This document shows, one piece after another, positions 22,762 through 36,165 of a DNA stretch of 64,000 nucleotides (position 1 is the stretch's first letter; each line of letters begins with the position of its first letter). The position numbers and the translations under genes are program-made. Below the pieces are notes generated by a model. That model was not told the DNA's origin and ran no database searches. It saw nothing but the letters and a program-made list of their open reading frames with translations. This stretch comes from Ooceraea biroi (taxonomy: Eukaryota > Arthropoda > Insecta > Hymenoptera > Formicidae): contig NC_039516.1 of assembly GCF_003672135.1 (NCBI RefSeq), forward strand, positions 5,501,838 through 5,565,837, in the 5' to 3' direction.

Positions 22762-25146
22762 TATACATTTTTTTACATGGGTCTATATGTATATTTTATC
22801 TTGGCTGCGTGTGCAAGGATTTAAACCAGTCCTGTAATCCTATTCTGTAACTTCGTAACAAGTTTGTTATCGTTACGTGTCATTACGAATATACCAACAA
22901 TTCAGTAAATGTTATAATTAAAAAGGATATAAAAGAGACAGGAAGAGTTTTGAAGCTTACAGCATAGAAAGTAAAATGAAAATATTATTAAATTATAACT
23001 TAATATTCTATTAAAATAAGATATTTTCCCAACTTTCTTGTATACGTTTATTTGCATTTACGGCATCATATCGGCATCACCTCGTTACTCTGAATTACGG
23101 AATAGCTTTATCATTACGACGTCGTTAAGGCAAGCAACAATCGTCGCTCGATAACGATAGCAACATTGTCGAAGAAATTACAAAATAGGGGTACTGGGTG
23201 GTGTGTTGAACGCGGATAAATCAGCCCCGCTGAATAGCGCTCGTGCACCGTGAAGAACGGCGCTTCTCTTTTTTTTGTCAACGGGGAGGGTGCGATTGTT
23301 GCGCCAACGAGAGACGCGTTGTTGCCAACGTCTCCATTCGGGGTCGTAATGCAAGATGTAACGAATGGGGCCGGTGCACTATTTTTTAAACACAACCCGG
23401 GGCTAGATTGAATCCTATGGTGCGACACTGCTCGTAGTCACGAAAAGGATTCAATCGAGACCGATGATAGCCGCGAATAAATCACTCTCAAAGAACGGAA
23501 TCTTCAATATGAGTATCATCCTCGAATCAGGTTCAATCTCGCGAGCTTTACGAGAAATTCGACGCGCTAAGGCGTGTGCGTGATGTACGGAAATGCTGAC
23601 GTGGTCGGAACATGACCCTAATCTATACCGTGGGCTCGAGGGTCCCTGCACCAGTGGAGGTATCCGTCTTATTGCCAGAAGCACACGGAAACCATGAACA
23701 CTTGCCGGACACGCGTCATTTCAGGATGCTCGATTTTGATTTATGCTACCAATCTGTCTTGGAGAATTGAATACAATCGTCTATTCTTACGTGATTGGAT
23801 ACTTTATGTTATTTATTTTATTTGGGTTACACGTATATAATATAATATACTTATAAATAACAAGAGGAAAAGGAAAGTTTCAAATAGCTAATTAATTGTA
23901 CTGTGTTTGAGAATAACTGTTAAGAAATTATAAGAGATAATTTCTTAATAATGTGGAATAAGAAATTGGAGATGCACTGAAGGTAGTGTAAGCGCACACT
24001 CTTCAATCCGCGTCGCATAGAAAATTAAGGGTGACTGTTCGCCATGTGGATTCGCGAGAAGGATATTCGACGTGCCGGACCGATACCGCGGAATACACTT
24101 TCGATGAGAATCGGATTTTCCGCTGGGCGCGTGGTAGCAGCCTAATCCGGTACAACATTTTCCCAGACGGCAAATCTGATTTGCTGTCTTGCCCGCCCCC
24201 TTTCGTCCCTCTGCCGAATCCTCTTTCCGCGGCGTATATACGCGTGGCCCCTTTGGTTTAAAGCAAAAAGAGAGAGCGAGAGAGAAAGACAGGGAGGAAA
24301 AAATCGTTCCTGGCTTTGACGTTTTATTCGAAACGCAGATCGACAGGCAGCGAACGCAATAAGAAGACGCGCAGCTGCGTGCGCTACCGTAAAATAGGAT
24401 GAACGCGCGCCCGAGACACCGCATGTACCGAGAAGGGCAGGATACGGGAATTAAAGTGGAAACCCTCGCGACTCGCGTGCGCCAATTTTTCTGATACCAC
24501 GAAATCCGCTTTTGGTCGATCCCGTGGATACGATAAGTAGATAAAAATCGACCGGGCTTGCGATATAATATCAATGTTTTAGCTCAAAGTCTCGTGTTCT
24601 CTGAAATCTTTATAACTATATCAGCGTATTTCTCACACATGAGAACTAAAATGCGTAAAGTCGAGAACGATCCCAAAATTTCTAAGCTTACGTCATAACT
24701 TTTCTGTTCTCTTGTTTTTTTTATTTCAACAATTTCATTTAATATTTGAAGAATACATGTGTGTGCTATTTAATAAAAACGAAACGCATTTAACAAAAAT
24801 TGAAGAAAATACCACAAACCGGTTTTTGACGATGTGTAAAAAGAAAACGAAGAACGTTGCGCCCAATGCACGAGAATAGTCGACAGCGTAGCGCATTAAA
24901 TAACATTGACGCGTTTGCGAATGCGACGCCGAAAAATCACACAGTCGAATGTATTTTCCGGCATCAAAAAAGGCTGCTAGCGCGCTTCCGACTCGCCCCA
25001 TCGTCCGTCCAATTTTCCTGATCAATTTCCGGGCAATCAGCTAAGTGCCTTCATGCTCGTCGCGCGGATGCACACATGCGCTCTGTACGTTAGATAGGTA
25101 GCTAGGTATCGGTATCGACGCATATACATCAGTGCGTTTAACACAA

Positions 25147-25190
25147 AGACAGAGACAGAGAGAAAAAGAGAGAGAGAGAGAGAGAGAGAG
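25147..25190. repeat. (GA)n microsatellite
   Basis: A long purine tract, mostly perfect GA repeats at 25168-25190. Comparable tracts bind GAGA factor in insects, but no gene start is visible beside it. Confidence 0.92.
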
Positions 25191-25403
25191 CCTGGCTTTT
25201 GCGCGGGCTTGTTTATTTTACCTTTTACCCTCGTTAAGCCTCGGGAAGCCTTTGAAAGGCCGTGAGGGGTCGGGCGAGCTCTGTAGGTACTTTGAAAAAT
25301 GGGGATCAACGCTCAGCCGACACGATAATAACTTCGGGTTGTTGCACCCAAATTTACCTCGCTCGGGTGTACCACGGACGCCGATGTAAATATCGTGAAT
25401 ACA

Positions 25404-25453
25404 AAGAGAAAGAGAGACAGAGAGAAAAAGAGAAGCAGATAGAAAGAGAGAGA
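25404..25453. repeat. GA-rich microsatellite
   Basis: GAAAGAGAGACAGAGAGAAA-type purine tract just left of the AT-rich hairpin element. Confidence 0.85.
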
Positions 25454-25488
25454 ACACGCGTTAAGTACCGCATGAAAGAGAGTGTGTG

Positions 25489-25709
25489 TGTACACTAAGG
25501 TGCATTAATTCGCGTGGTAGCGAATATATATATTTATTAATATTAATATATATATATTATATACATGTGTATATTATAATATTATATACATGTAATATAT
25601 ATGTATATATATATATAATAATATATATATATATTATTATATATAGTAATATTAATAAATATTAATATAAATATCTGCTACCACGCGAATCAATGCACCT
25701 TAGTGTACA
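25489..25709. mobile_element. AT-rich hairpin MITE-like element
   Basis: The outer arms are TGTACACTAAGGTGCATT... on the left and its reverse complement on the right. The match runs about 33 bp through CGCGTGGTAGC with one mismatch. Between the arms lies about 150 bp of almost pure TA/AATAT sequence that is itself largely self-complementary. The whole 221 bp could fold into one long hairpin. There is no coding capacity. This looks like a foldback or MITE insertion whose interior has expanded as a TA microsatellite. A recent palindromic duplication is the alternative. Confidence 0.75.
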
Positions 25710-28700
25710 TACGTACACGCGTGATGCATCTGCCTATAGGTGCGAAAGAAGTTGCGACGATATCGCGGTTATCTGCGGTACTTCAATGATCATACTCAAA
25801 ACGCGGTAGATCAGGGAATACGGCGATGGCTCGCATTGAAGTCATGGATTTGGATTCGAACGAAAGTTTCGCGTATCTTCGGCGACCTGATACATGTACG
25901 TTGGAAATGCGTTCGTACGATGCTCAGCAAATGCAAACGTTAATGCTTTGCAAGCAGCGAAAAGGGCTTTGAAATGATTAAATTTAAATTTATTTAAATA
26001 CTCATAATATCATAACTATTCTTATCTGTGATATAATTTTTGATATATTTCATAGTCAGGATAAACAACTGTAATGAACAAACTTTTTTATTTTTTAAAA
26101 AGAATCAAGAGAAAAATGAACTTGATTATTACTGTAAATTTTGTTTGCGCTATAAGAGAGTCTTCGTTTATTGTAATGAATTAAGAACAATTGCGTGATA
26201 TAATTAGATAGGTGTAAATCAAACTTGTATTTGCATATGTCACTCGACAATTAACAAGTTAATTACTTAATTAATCAGTCAGTCGATATCGAATTGTTCG
26301 ATTACAAAATCGCGCGTGTTAACGAGGTGACGAATGCGGAGGGGTGGAGGGTGTCGCGACATAGGGTCACGAATGCAATATATTACGGAAGCGTGGAAAT
26401 CTACTCCCGATTGTATCGAATTGAATCACCAGGGACGCCTCCTACTTCCCCGGCCCATCGTTCACGACGACGGTTTCCCCAGGCCATCTCGGATACTTAG
26501 CACCCCCTTTTGAAATTTGTCGTTTCTCTCGTAACTAAAAGGCTACGACCAACATTTGTCAGGGACAAGGACGGCGATTCGTGAAAAAGAACGCTCCTCG
26601 ATTAAACGAAACACGCTGAGTGCTAGATGGAATTAAATCGTTTCGGGACAGTCCTACGAGGCTGCGGCGCGAGAATAGCAAAAACGGGAATGGATAGCTC
26701 TACGTTGTATTAAATTAAAAGATATGGGCCCTGGTTTGCGCATTGTTGCCAAATCAGACTAATTCGTCGACGAGACAAATTATATCTAATTGTATTACTA
26801 ACCAAATGCCAACCAAATTAATTTTATAATACTTAAGAATGAGTTTATATTATCGTTCTTCAAATTATCACTCTTCAATAGAGAGAAAATAACAGTATCC
26901 GAATTTTTTCCGAATTTTATTGCCACGAGAAATATATCATTCTATCCGTTAGTTATTCTTCTTGATGGTACACATGGATCGATATTTTTAGTAACACTGA
27001 CTCGGTTACATGTATTTGGCACGTGTCTTTGACGAATGCGCGCGACACGAAACGCGTGAATCACGCGTATGGAGAAACTAATGCACGTGTTTTCCCACGA
27101 ATCGACTCCACCACTATCCAAACGTGCCAATTTGGCCGCAGCTGTGGAAGTTAGAGTCGGCCAGCACGAAATTCTTGCTCTTCTAATTCGTGGTACCTCG
27201 TCGTCATCTTCGTCACGTAGTCCGCACATACCTAATGGCCCGAATTTCCCGTGGCATCGTAGATTACGGGAGAAGGGCGACTTTTATTACACGAGACATG
27301 AGACCTAACAAAACCGGCCGTCCACTTGACTATTCCACTCACGGATCGCCCTTGATATTATCAAATCCCAACTCTCTCACAGGTGAAGGGGCAGTGCGGG
27401 GACGGGATGTACGCGCGGTAAATTAATCCGGGAGTTTTAATTTTAACAGAAGCGCCGTTCTCTCGCGCTACACTTTCCCCAGCGTGCGGTTTGTTATTTT
27501 AGATGGTCGCCTAACTTGCGCGCGCGCAACGGTTTTACAGGCCGCGAGAGAGGCGGCCCTGTGAAATACTTCCTACAAACTCTCGTTGGCACACGTGCTG
27601 CGTAACCGGCGAAAGCCTTCGCGATCGCGCACGCATAAAATATTAACATGCTGAATCGGATACGGCGATCGCGACTAATCTAGATCGTCGTATATTACCG
27701 TTGATGGATCGAAATGCCCGTGAGAAATATTAAGCTTTAATTCGTGGAACAGATCGAATTTATCTATCAGATCTGTCTTTTTATGGAGACGGCATCGTAA
27801 TTTCTAGATAAGTTAAATTACGCCGACCTTCCAGTTACGATAAAATCGACCGGCGTTGGATCGATCCAGGAACAGGATCCATTAAAATTACAAATGTGCC
27901 GGAATGCCCCGAGCGTCGCATCGGACGCAGCCTCACTTAGGCCGATCCAGATTTGCGACTTTGCGATATACTCTCGCCTCGCGAATTAGTATTCCGTGGC
28001 GTCCACCATCGAAGCCTCTGCCATTTCGTACGAGCTGGGGGCTCGTCGAGAAGGCCACGAGATAGCACTCGTAACTGTGATCCGTGGGATGCAAGATACA
28101 GCGAAGAGAGACAAGATCGAGATCGACGTGGCCCGGGCTACGGGGGAGAAAGAAAAGAAAGATGAGGGGAACGACCAGGAATAAGGGCGAGGAGAAGGAC
28201 TCCGGGTTTAGGAGTACAGTTGGGCGCGGACGTGACGGCGATCGGGAGATATCGCAGACCCAGAGACCGTTTTTTCTAGTGACGGCGCTCCCGTCAACCG
28301 AAAACGTCGACGAATCGAATGTATGGACGGAGGAGTTATTAGGACAAACGTGATAACGCCGCGTTTCGCGAGTATGCAAAGAACGTGCGCGAGTCGGGCG
28401 GAGCTAATACAAAAAGGGAGAAAGAGAGGAAAATAGTAAAACGGCCCTTGAACACGGAATATCGCGATGCGCGTATTTCTGGAAAGGAGAGAATCGATCT
28501 TCGGACGAATCGACTGACACGCAGCTCGACCACGACATCCAGGGCCGGCCGATTTGATAAACCAATCAAATATTCTGCTAAGAGAACTGTAACTCGAAAA
28601 TATTGAACTTCCCAATATTGATTACTGATTACTATAATTTATTAATATTTTATTCTTAAGATACTTTTCATTACATTTGATTCTGTGTAGATAATAGCTT

Positions 28701-30218
28701 AAGCATTATCGTTAGATCATTACGACGATAATTTGATTTTGAAAAACTGAATTGTAGCTCGTGATAAATTCAAAAATTCCAGTTTACTGTTATAGATATA
28801 GATCACGAGCCATTTGCGGCGTTAATTAATAATAAAACGGAATAAAAGTAAAATTCGCAAATTGCAAGCATCAGCAAAGATTATGAAGAAGTTCATTACG
28901 AAACTGGTGGTTAGGCAAATTTGTTCGCTTGGCGAGACAAAGAATATAAAGCCGACCCTGGCCATTGCCTTCGTGTGTATGCTTAACGGACGTTAAAATC
29001 TCGTTAATGGTTTCGCTTCGTACGCGCGATGCTCGGCTTGCAAAGTTCCCTCTGTCTCTCGAGGAGGATCCTTTCTCTAATTGAAGAAAAACGTGCAATC
29101 GGAGGTAGATTGTGCTGTTCATTCGCGACGTCGTCGTAAGTTTGCTCGGCGTAAGAATTCGTAATCGCCGTTCGTGTTGGCCTTGAGAAATAGCGAGATT
29201 GCACGACGTACGAACGTAGGAAGGAAAACAGGAAGAACGACAGAATGCGAAGCTTCATGTTCTCTTGGCTTAAATATTTACTCTGTCAAGAGCTATAATC
29301 TGCGATATAATCACAGATCAATCAATCAATCAATTTCTCATCAGATAACTTTAATATTGATTGAATTATCCAACGTCCGATCGATATTTAAATCTTTTTG
29401 ATACAGTGGTTTTCAATAGAGAGGAGAGAAAATATACATCGTAATTATATAGAGCATTTTCTGCTGATTATATCTTTCCGAAATATAATTGAAATACGTT
29501 GGAAATAAGCGGAAATGACGAGAGGCGAGCAAATCGGATGCGCCAGTTCGATATTCGAATGAAATCAAACAATTTTTTCAACCGGAAGCAATTTAAACGA
29601 AGACTGAAACTCGGGAAAAGCGGCGTGAATTATTCATTTCGCGGTGAGTCGCGTATTCTCGTTTGTAATGAGAATTTCTCGCGCGGAACAGCTTTATTTT
29701 TCACTTTACGGAGTACTTGGCGTTCCGCATGCACGTCATTTATCGTAGAGCATACCGAGTGTGCAATTTAGGTGCTGCCGCGATAACATGGAGTGCTGCT
29801 CCCCTTTTAATTATTCCTCATCTAATTCTAATCCTTCCTTTAAAGTCGGTATAAAAACACCTCACTCCCGCAAGTGCGAAGGTGAACGCCAACTTTTATG
29901 AGGGAGATTCGTTAGCGGCGAGCTCTACACGGGTGGTCTATAAATCCACCGCTGTATCCGCTAACATCCGCTGCGTCGTGCACTCGCGTCCGCGTAGACG
30001 GAGTCATCGCGGCCGCAAACGCGTTTAATGAAGATAATCTAGCGGAGGATAACGCAGAATTATGCGAGCCGAGAACCTTTCGCACGCGCACCGCTCGAGC
30101 CTTTCACATTTAAAGTTTAAGTCGCTCGATATTATTCCTCTCGACGAAAAATATAATAGTTTAATTCCATCTGCGGCCGCGCGTCGAGGGAGCGCCGCGC
30201 GAAGAATGAATGGACAAT

Positions 30219-30244
30219 AGGTGAACATGCAAAAATGTTCACCT
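30219..30244. repeat. Perfect 10-bp hairpin AGGTGAACAT/ATGTTCACCT
   Basis: The arms at 30219-30228 and 30235-30244 are exact reverse complements around GCAAAA. The inverted GAACA/TGTTC content loosely resembles receptor or heat-shock element arms, but the spacing does not match a standard element. Confidence 0.75.
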
Positions 30245-30732
30245 GTTCAAATATCATTCTTGCGCTCTCTTCGGGTAATAATTGTAATTCTGTCTAATCG
30301 CACGTATACGTCGACCAGGAAAAAGGACATTTCTACAAATAATGAACGTAATACAAAATTGCAGCGCGCGTTTCAGCCGCAAAGATCGCGCTCGTCCGAG
30401 CCGAGCGTAAAACGTGTAATTTCGGAAATCTGCATTGACACGCTTTCAACTGTCAGCCGCGGGACGAAAAATCCCGGGCCTCACTACTCATTACCCTCGG
30501 GGACCCTCGCTTATTAGCCTGCCGACTATCTCCCTCAATGACACCGAAACAACAAGCAGAAGGACGTTCTCTTTCAAATCCACTCTCCCTCTCTCTTTGT
30601 ACACGGTGTCACACGATACCGCAGCGTGTGCACTGCTGCTGTTACCCCCCTCGTAATACAGGCATCGTGGCGGATAATACGAATCTCGCACGCACGCACG
30701 CGGGCACGCACGGACGCCACCGTTACCTCCAT

Positions 30733-30765
30733 ATCTCTCTCTCTCTCTCTCTTTCTCTCTCTTTC
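30733..30765. repeat. (CT)n microsatellite
   Basis: CT repeats with one TTT interruption, followed by a C-run. Confidence 0.92.
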
Positions 30766-33130
30766 CCCCGTTCTTCCAACGTATAAGTATCATGTACGTG
30801 TGTATTCGGGAGTGCCGGCCGTGACGGATGAGCGCGGCCGAGCTTCGGACAGGGCGCCGTGCTCGAGCTCCCGAGGGATCTCCAGCGCGCGAGATTGATG
30901 CGTTATGGGAGGCGATCGTAGCGCAACCCATGCATCGGCAATGACGGGTCTCGCCGTGCCGCCTCCGCACCTCTTCCTGCCGCCGTTTTCTGTGTGGATT
31001 CCGCCAATCCGCGGGTTCTTACGAGATATCCTCGATACCCTCTTCGCGACTCGATCGAATACTGACGAGCCGCGCGTCCATGGCGATATTCCGAGATACA
31101 TCCCGGGTGACAGTCCCGTCCTCTACGCGAATGAATACTGATGAGCTAAGTAGCGTTTATGAATTCACGGAGGTAACGCGGCAGGAAAGCGTGCTTTGAT
31201 CCTGCATTTTGAGACGCCTGTGACGTTTTTTTCCAAGGATAGCAAGCGGGAAATGATTTTCCTTTTCCATTAGTAACGTTTTATGATAATTTTATGTCGG
31301 TTCATAAAAGGAAAGTGAAAGCTTTTTATAAGAGAAAATCGTAAAAAGAGATTTTTTTCGGAATTACATTCCAAGATGGTTGTTCTCTCGATTGCTTGTC
31401 GTAATCACGTAGCGGGGAACACGCGGCGTTCTATTTTAACGTGTGACTGTATATGCCCGTTCTATGTCGGGAGGCGCGTAACATGTGGTCGTTAGAACAA
31501 AATCGAGCGAGCTTTCGAGATCCGTCGAGCGACAAGATCCGTCCTTGCGCGGTCCTCGTCGCCGAAGAAAAGGGTGAGAAAATCTCGCTGACAGAAATAG
31601 ACGCGAGAACTCGCCGAAGAGCTTGGTGTGGAAAGACTTCAGCCGAGACTTATCTTAGACAAAAAAGCGCAAGGAAAGTTAAGATAAAAGACGCTCTCTC
31701 TGCTGGCAAGTTGAACCTTGAAAGCTGATCAAAGCCACAGTTTTTGTAATTAAAGATAAATTGCCTGGTCAATGAAGGCAAGAAATTGCCGAAAATTTCG
31801 CGATGAACTTTGAATGTAAAAATTTTGTATCATTCTTTTTGTAATTAGAAACCAGAAATTTTATGACAAAACAATTTGCCAATAATTATGATAATTATGG
31901 AGATAGCCAGAGTTCGCGTCGTGTCTCACCTTTAGACAAGCCACTCTGCAGCAAGCTGCGCAGGCAGAATAGAGAAATACAAACTGTCCATCAAGTGAGA
32001 AGATTAATATTAAAGATAGCATACGGTGTGTCTGTTTTGTTGATTGGAGTCGCGTTAAAAAGGTGCGCGAGGTCGGAAGCCTGTGAACCGGGGCGATTAC
32101 GGCGATCGCTTCATTAGACGGCGGGTCGGGTAAACGCAAAGCTCGACGGAGCCGGGCATAAATCTCGATGATAACTCGTCTCTCGGAGGTACGTATCTTC
32201 TCCGTTCGTCGCTTCAGCGTCGAAGGAGAAGAAGAAGAAGCCGGGGAACGGCTTCCGCCGTGAAACCAGCTTGCAATCAGATAGCGCGAGCGGGCAGAAA
32301 CGAACGCTCGCGAGGATATAGGCGGACTTTCGACACCCCGCGGTTCTTCGTTACCTTATTCGTGGCGCGATACGCCTCGCGTATGCTCGGCGGAGTCCGA
32401 GCTGCCGCGTTTATGTGTCGCTGCCTGGGAATAATTTACCTCCCGATGTCGACATAAAGCGAATACCGTGACTTTATGTCGCGATTATAAAATTCCGCTA
32501 ATTATGCGTTTATCAAAGATATACTATACTTACGAAATATACTGTAAACAACTGTAAGCTTGTCGCGCGTTTACTGTCCCATTTGCATTTTCCATCCTCA
32601 AGCGCGTAGAGAAAACAGCGAACCGTCTCGGTTCTGCATAGGTCAGGCACTAGTCTTCAAAATTCATTTGTGTCATTTTAAAAATATCGCTTACTTTATT
32701 ATTATTAATTTAAATGTTGAGCTACTCACAGAGAATGGCGGTAATAATTTTCCGGACGAATCGGCGACGCACAGCGGATAAATAAATTTACTTACGTCTT
32801 GAGATTATTATTAATACCTAAGAAGAGTACCGGCGCACCACCAGTTCCTTGGGAAAATTATACAGCAAACTATCCCTCGCATTGCACCTTAATAAAAAAA
32901 GCCACGAAAAAAAGTAAACTCGAAATGCGAGAGAGTATCGTGCGTATTTCCCGAGCGGACAGCTAATCTCGCGTTACGCGTATTATCGATTGCAACGTTT
33001 CTCGCGCTGTTTATGCTACTTAACATTCTACATATTTACGTGATTTGCCGCATGCGATCTTAAGGAGATATCTCTGGCGGCGTAATAAATTGATTTATCT
33101 ATCCATCTATCTACGTAACGGATCGTTGTA

Positions 33131-33152
33131 CGTGCGCGCGCGCGCGAGCGCG
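33131..33152. repeat. (CG)n alternating tract
   Basis: CGTGCGCGCGCGCGCGAGCGCG-type alternating purine-pyrimidine sequence, a potential Z-DNA former. Confidence 0.85.
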
Positions 33153-33820
33153 CTCACCTTTTGCATTATGTATCGCGCGAGCGCGTATTATATTTCGGTG
33201 TTGGTACGAACGGGCGAGTAAAGTTACTGCCGCGTGCTCTTTACCTACGCGGCGGGTCTCCTCCTCTCGCCATTGTATGCTAAGGCCCTTCGCGACGCGT
33301 GGTCTTGTCGCTACCGGTGGCAGAACGATGTTCCCTTCGAGGAGAACACGGGCGTTCGCCTTGTACCGAATACGTCAAACGTCTCTGTTCCTCGATTCCC
33401 GGAAGGGAAGAGATTGCGATCCCAACCAAAACAGCCTGGGAACTCGAAGGGGTGATATTCTCGACTAAATTATAATAATTCGATACCAGAGGGATGAACA
33501 TCAGCAGCGTTCAATTTCAGAACCACTTAATTCGACGATGATTATGAATAAGCAATCCGCTTGATCGATATTCCAAATTGATGTTCGTTGTGGATTGTTG
33601 TAGTCTTGATATATCACTGTCACACGATGAAGAACAAGTGTGAAGAGAGATCCATGAAGCACGCTTCGAAGATTGAGAACCATCGTCGCGATCTTTCCGT
33701 GGAATCTCGGAACTCGAGAACCTTAGGCGCCTTTCGGTCCAAATGTATTCGGTTATCGAGCGTTGTTCCACTTCGATAAGGGTGGATCCGAAAGGGCTGA
33801 CAAGGGTTGTGACGAATGCG

Positions 33821-33838
33821 CGGCGCGGCGCCGCGCCG
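33821..33838. repeat. 18-bp perfect GC palindrome
   Basis: CGGCGCGGCGCCGCGCCG equals its own reverse complement. It is self-pairing, CpG-rich and isolated. Confidence 0.8.
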
Positions 33839-36165
33839 TTGCCGGGGAATTTGCTTTAAAGGGCAATTTTATTCATCTCTAAGCAAAGAAGGATAGTCGA
33901 GAGGTCGGGAGATCTCGCGTGTTCGAGGACGAATCCCTTGAGGCTACCTAATGCGATGTGCCTCGAGATAAGTACGTGTCTTTTCACTGCACAACCTGCG
34001 AGAGAGGGTCCGCTTCGCGTTAACTGTCAGGAAACTGAGATGACCAACGTATGTCGCACCGGTGATCTATCGGTGTTGGCCCACTGATTGGCATCTTCGA
34101 GAATCAACACGTTCCGTTGGCAGAGATCTCGGCGATAAGAGAAGCACACCCATTAAGGGCTGTTGTTAGATAATTCAATCTCTTGAAAATTGAAAATGAA
34201 TTTTTATAAATTGAAAATGAGTTTTTCATCGCGTATATTTTTAAACGTTGATTATAATTATAATTTTTCAATACTGCTTACTCCACATTTCTTACTCAAA
34301 TTAATATTAAAAAGGTATTAAATCAATTATTAAAACAGTTGTTGGAGCTTTACAAAATAAATGTGCGCTATAATTTATAATCATAAAAGTTAAGAACTGA
34401 TAGTGATTAAGAACTGGTTTCTTATTTTGAAAAAAAAAATTATATTATTACTTTATGAGTACATAGTTTGAAGTATAGTCTAATTCACGTAAAAACTTGC
34501 TTGTCGAATCGCATCTTCGCGGAACCGCCGGAGCCCCTGACATTTGGTTCACGTTGAGAGAAAGGCGCACCTCTCGGCGCGAAACACGAAAACGAAGTAT
34601 AAGCTGGCCGGCTAGGGAGGGAGATGACTCGATGCCGATTGCGAGGAGCCGATGATTTATAAGGTTACCGGGAGTAAATCAAGCGCGGCCAGCGAGCACG
34701 CTGGCTCTTGATATTTCGCTATCCGCAAATCGGACCCGCGCGTCGTTATTGCCGAGGGATGTAATTCGCTATGGTTCGCGTCGCGCGGCTCGCTCAAGCA
34801 TAGTATGAGTTATAAATCCGAGAGTGGATTTTGAAACGAAGGAGATGCAGCGATTCTCGAGCGAGCGGAGCACGAAGTAGGTATCTGTTTCCAGTCGCGA
34901 TACGGATCAGTGAACGTCCGTGAAAAATCCTTGCTAATACGGTTATCTTTGTGGCGCCCGAGGGTGAGGCACGAATAGGAGAATCAATCTCGTACCTCGG
35001 TCAGCACGGATCTCACGCTCGATCTGTCCATAACAAGATCATCGCGAGTATACTAATATTTTCTTAACGTCAGGGTGCAAGTCAGTAGACGATACGCGGA
35101 ATTGAGGGGCTCGATAGAATTTCCGAAACGTGGCTTCCGGCTTTCTGTCTCCTGATCCACCCCTTGAAAGATCGCGGTTGTCCTCGTAACTTTCAGCATT
35201 GCTGCGATATCCAGATATAAATCGGAGTACTTGAACTTGGAGTACATCTGACTCTCAGCTTTCCAAGTTCACGCGTGGCTGCGCATCGATCCATATTTCA
35301 ACGCACTGGAGCGACACAAAAAGACGGACATTATTAAGCGATCGTTGTCTGATTTACATCAATCGACGTGCTAGGTAACGATCGACTAGATCGTGCACGA
35401 TCGGACGTACGGATGGACGAGCAGATACGCGAAGAAGATACCAGGTCTATGTGTATCGACATACGCTGTACCGCTCCGAAGCCCATTTATCATAGTTAGG
35501 AGGCGGTTAACGAGTGACAGATTGGATCGGTCTGGCTATTATTCAACGATCGTTCATACATATAGCGATTTATCTCGCGGGTTTGCTCGGGCCTCGATGC
35601 GTACCGGCGACTTACGGGCGCGCCGCGTAAAGATCGTGTCGCTCGAAATCGCTCGTGTCCCCGCAACAAAAGCGATCCAACACGACTACACGAGTCGTCG
35701 CGTTTTGTCCGGTGTCCACGGTCGCGATCGACACTTGACAAATCCTTCGGTCCACCGCACATTTATCGAGCATGCTGCGATCAAGCGACGTCGTGCCGGT
35801 CGCTCGAACGTTAAAACGTTGCCACGAATCTCATAACGCGTGCGGGGAGAAACCAGCGGGATGGATGCAGCGTGATAAATGCTCGGCACTATTTGTACGA
35901 AAAACATCCCGGAGACCATTATGCGCGGGAAATTGTTGGGCAAACTTGTCGGGAAAGTTTTTATGGCACGTTATATTCTCGTGACAATGCGTGTATAAAA
36001 ATTCATAGCATTAGATTGCTTGTAATACGTGCGTGGATTTCCATGAATAACATAGCATTGCGCTACGATTGCGTTCCCGAGATTGCAACGTATAAATCGT
36101 CTGTTTTACTTTTGGTTTAAGCCGAATGACTTGCTATTATGATATTTATTAGAACGTTTTTTTAA

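Larger units (their letters stand above)
22800..25488. other. Non-coding stretch
   Basis: Nothing convincing is seen. The longest minus-strand open frame (23945-24574, 209 codons) shows no known domain and includes a segment created by a GA-rich tract at about 24270-24300. GA microsatellites at 25147-25190 and 25404-25453 precede the AT-rich hairpin element. Confidence 0.5.
25710..36165. other. Non-coding stretch
   Basis: No supported gene. Contents seen: an AATC repeat at 29317-29334; a perfect 10-bp hairpin at 30219-30244; a CT tract at 30733-30765; a GAA tract near 32227-32240; an alternating CG tract at 33131-33152; and an 18-bp GC palindrome at 33821-33838. Open frames in this interval have no domains and sit in CpG-rich or simple-repeat sequence. 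Confidence 0.5.

Noticed and set aside
29851..29858. TATAAAAA considered as a promoter
   Set aside because: No initiator, donor or coding exon follows at a sensible distance.
33121..33300. Donor-like CTCACC considered for the missing kinase glycine-loop exon
   Set aside because: The in-frame minus-strand sequence has a stop a few codons upstream and no GxGxF motif.
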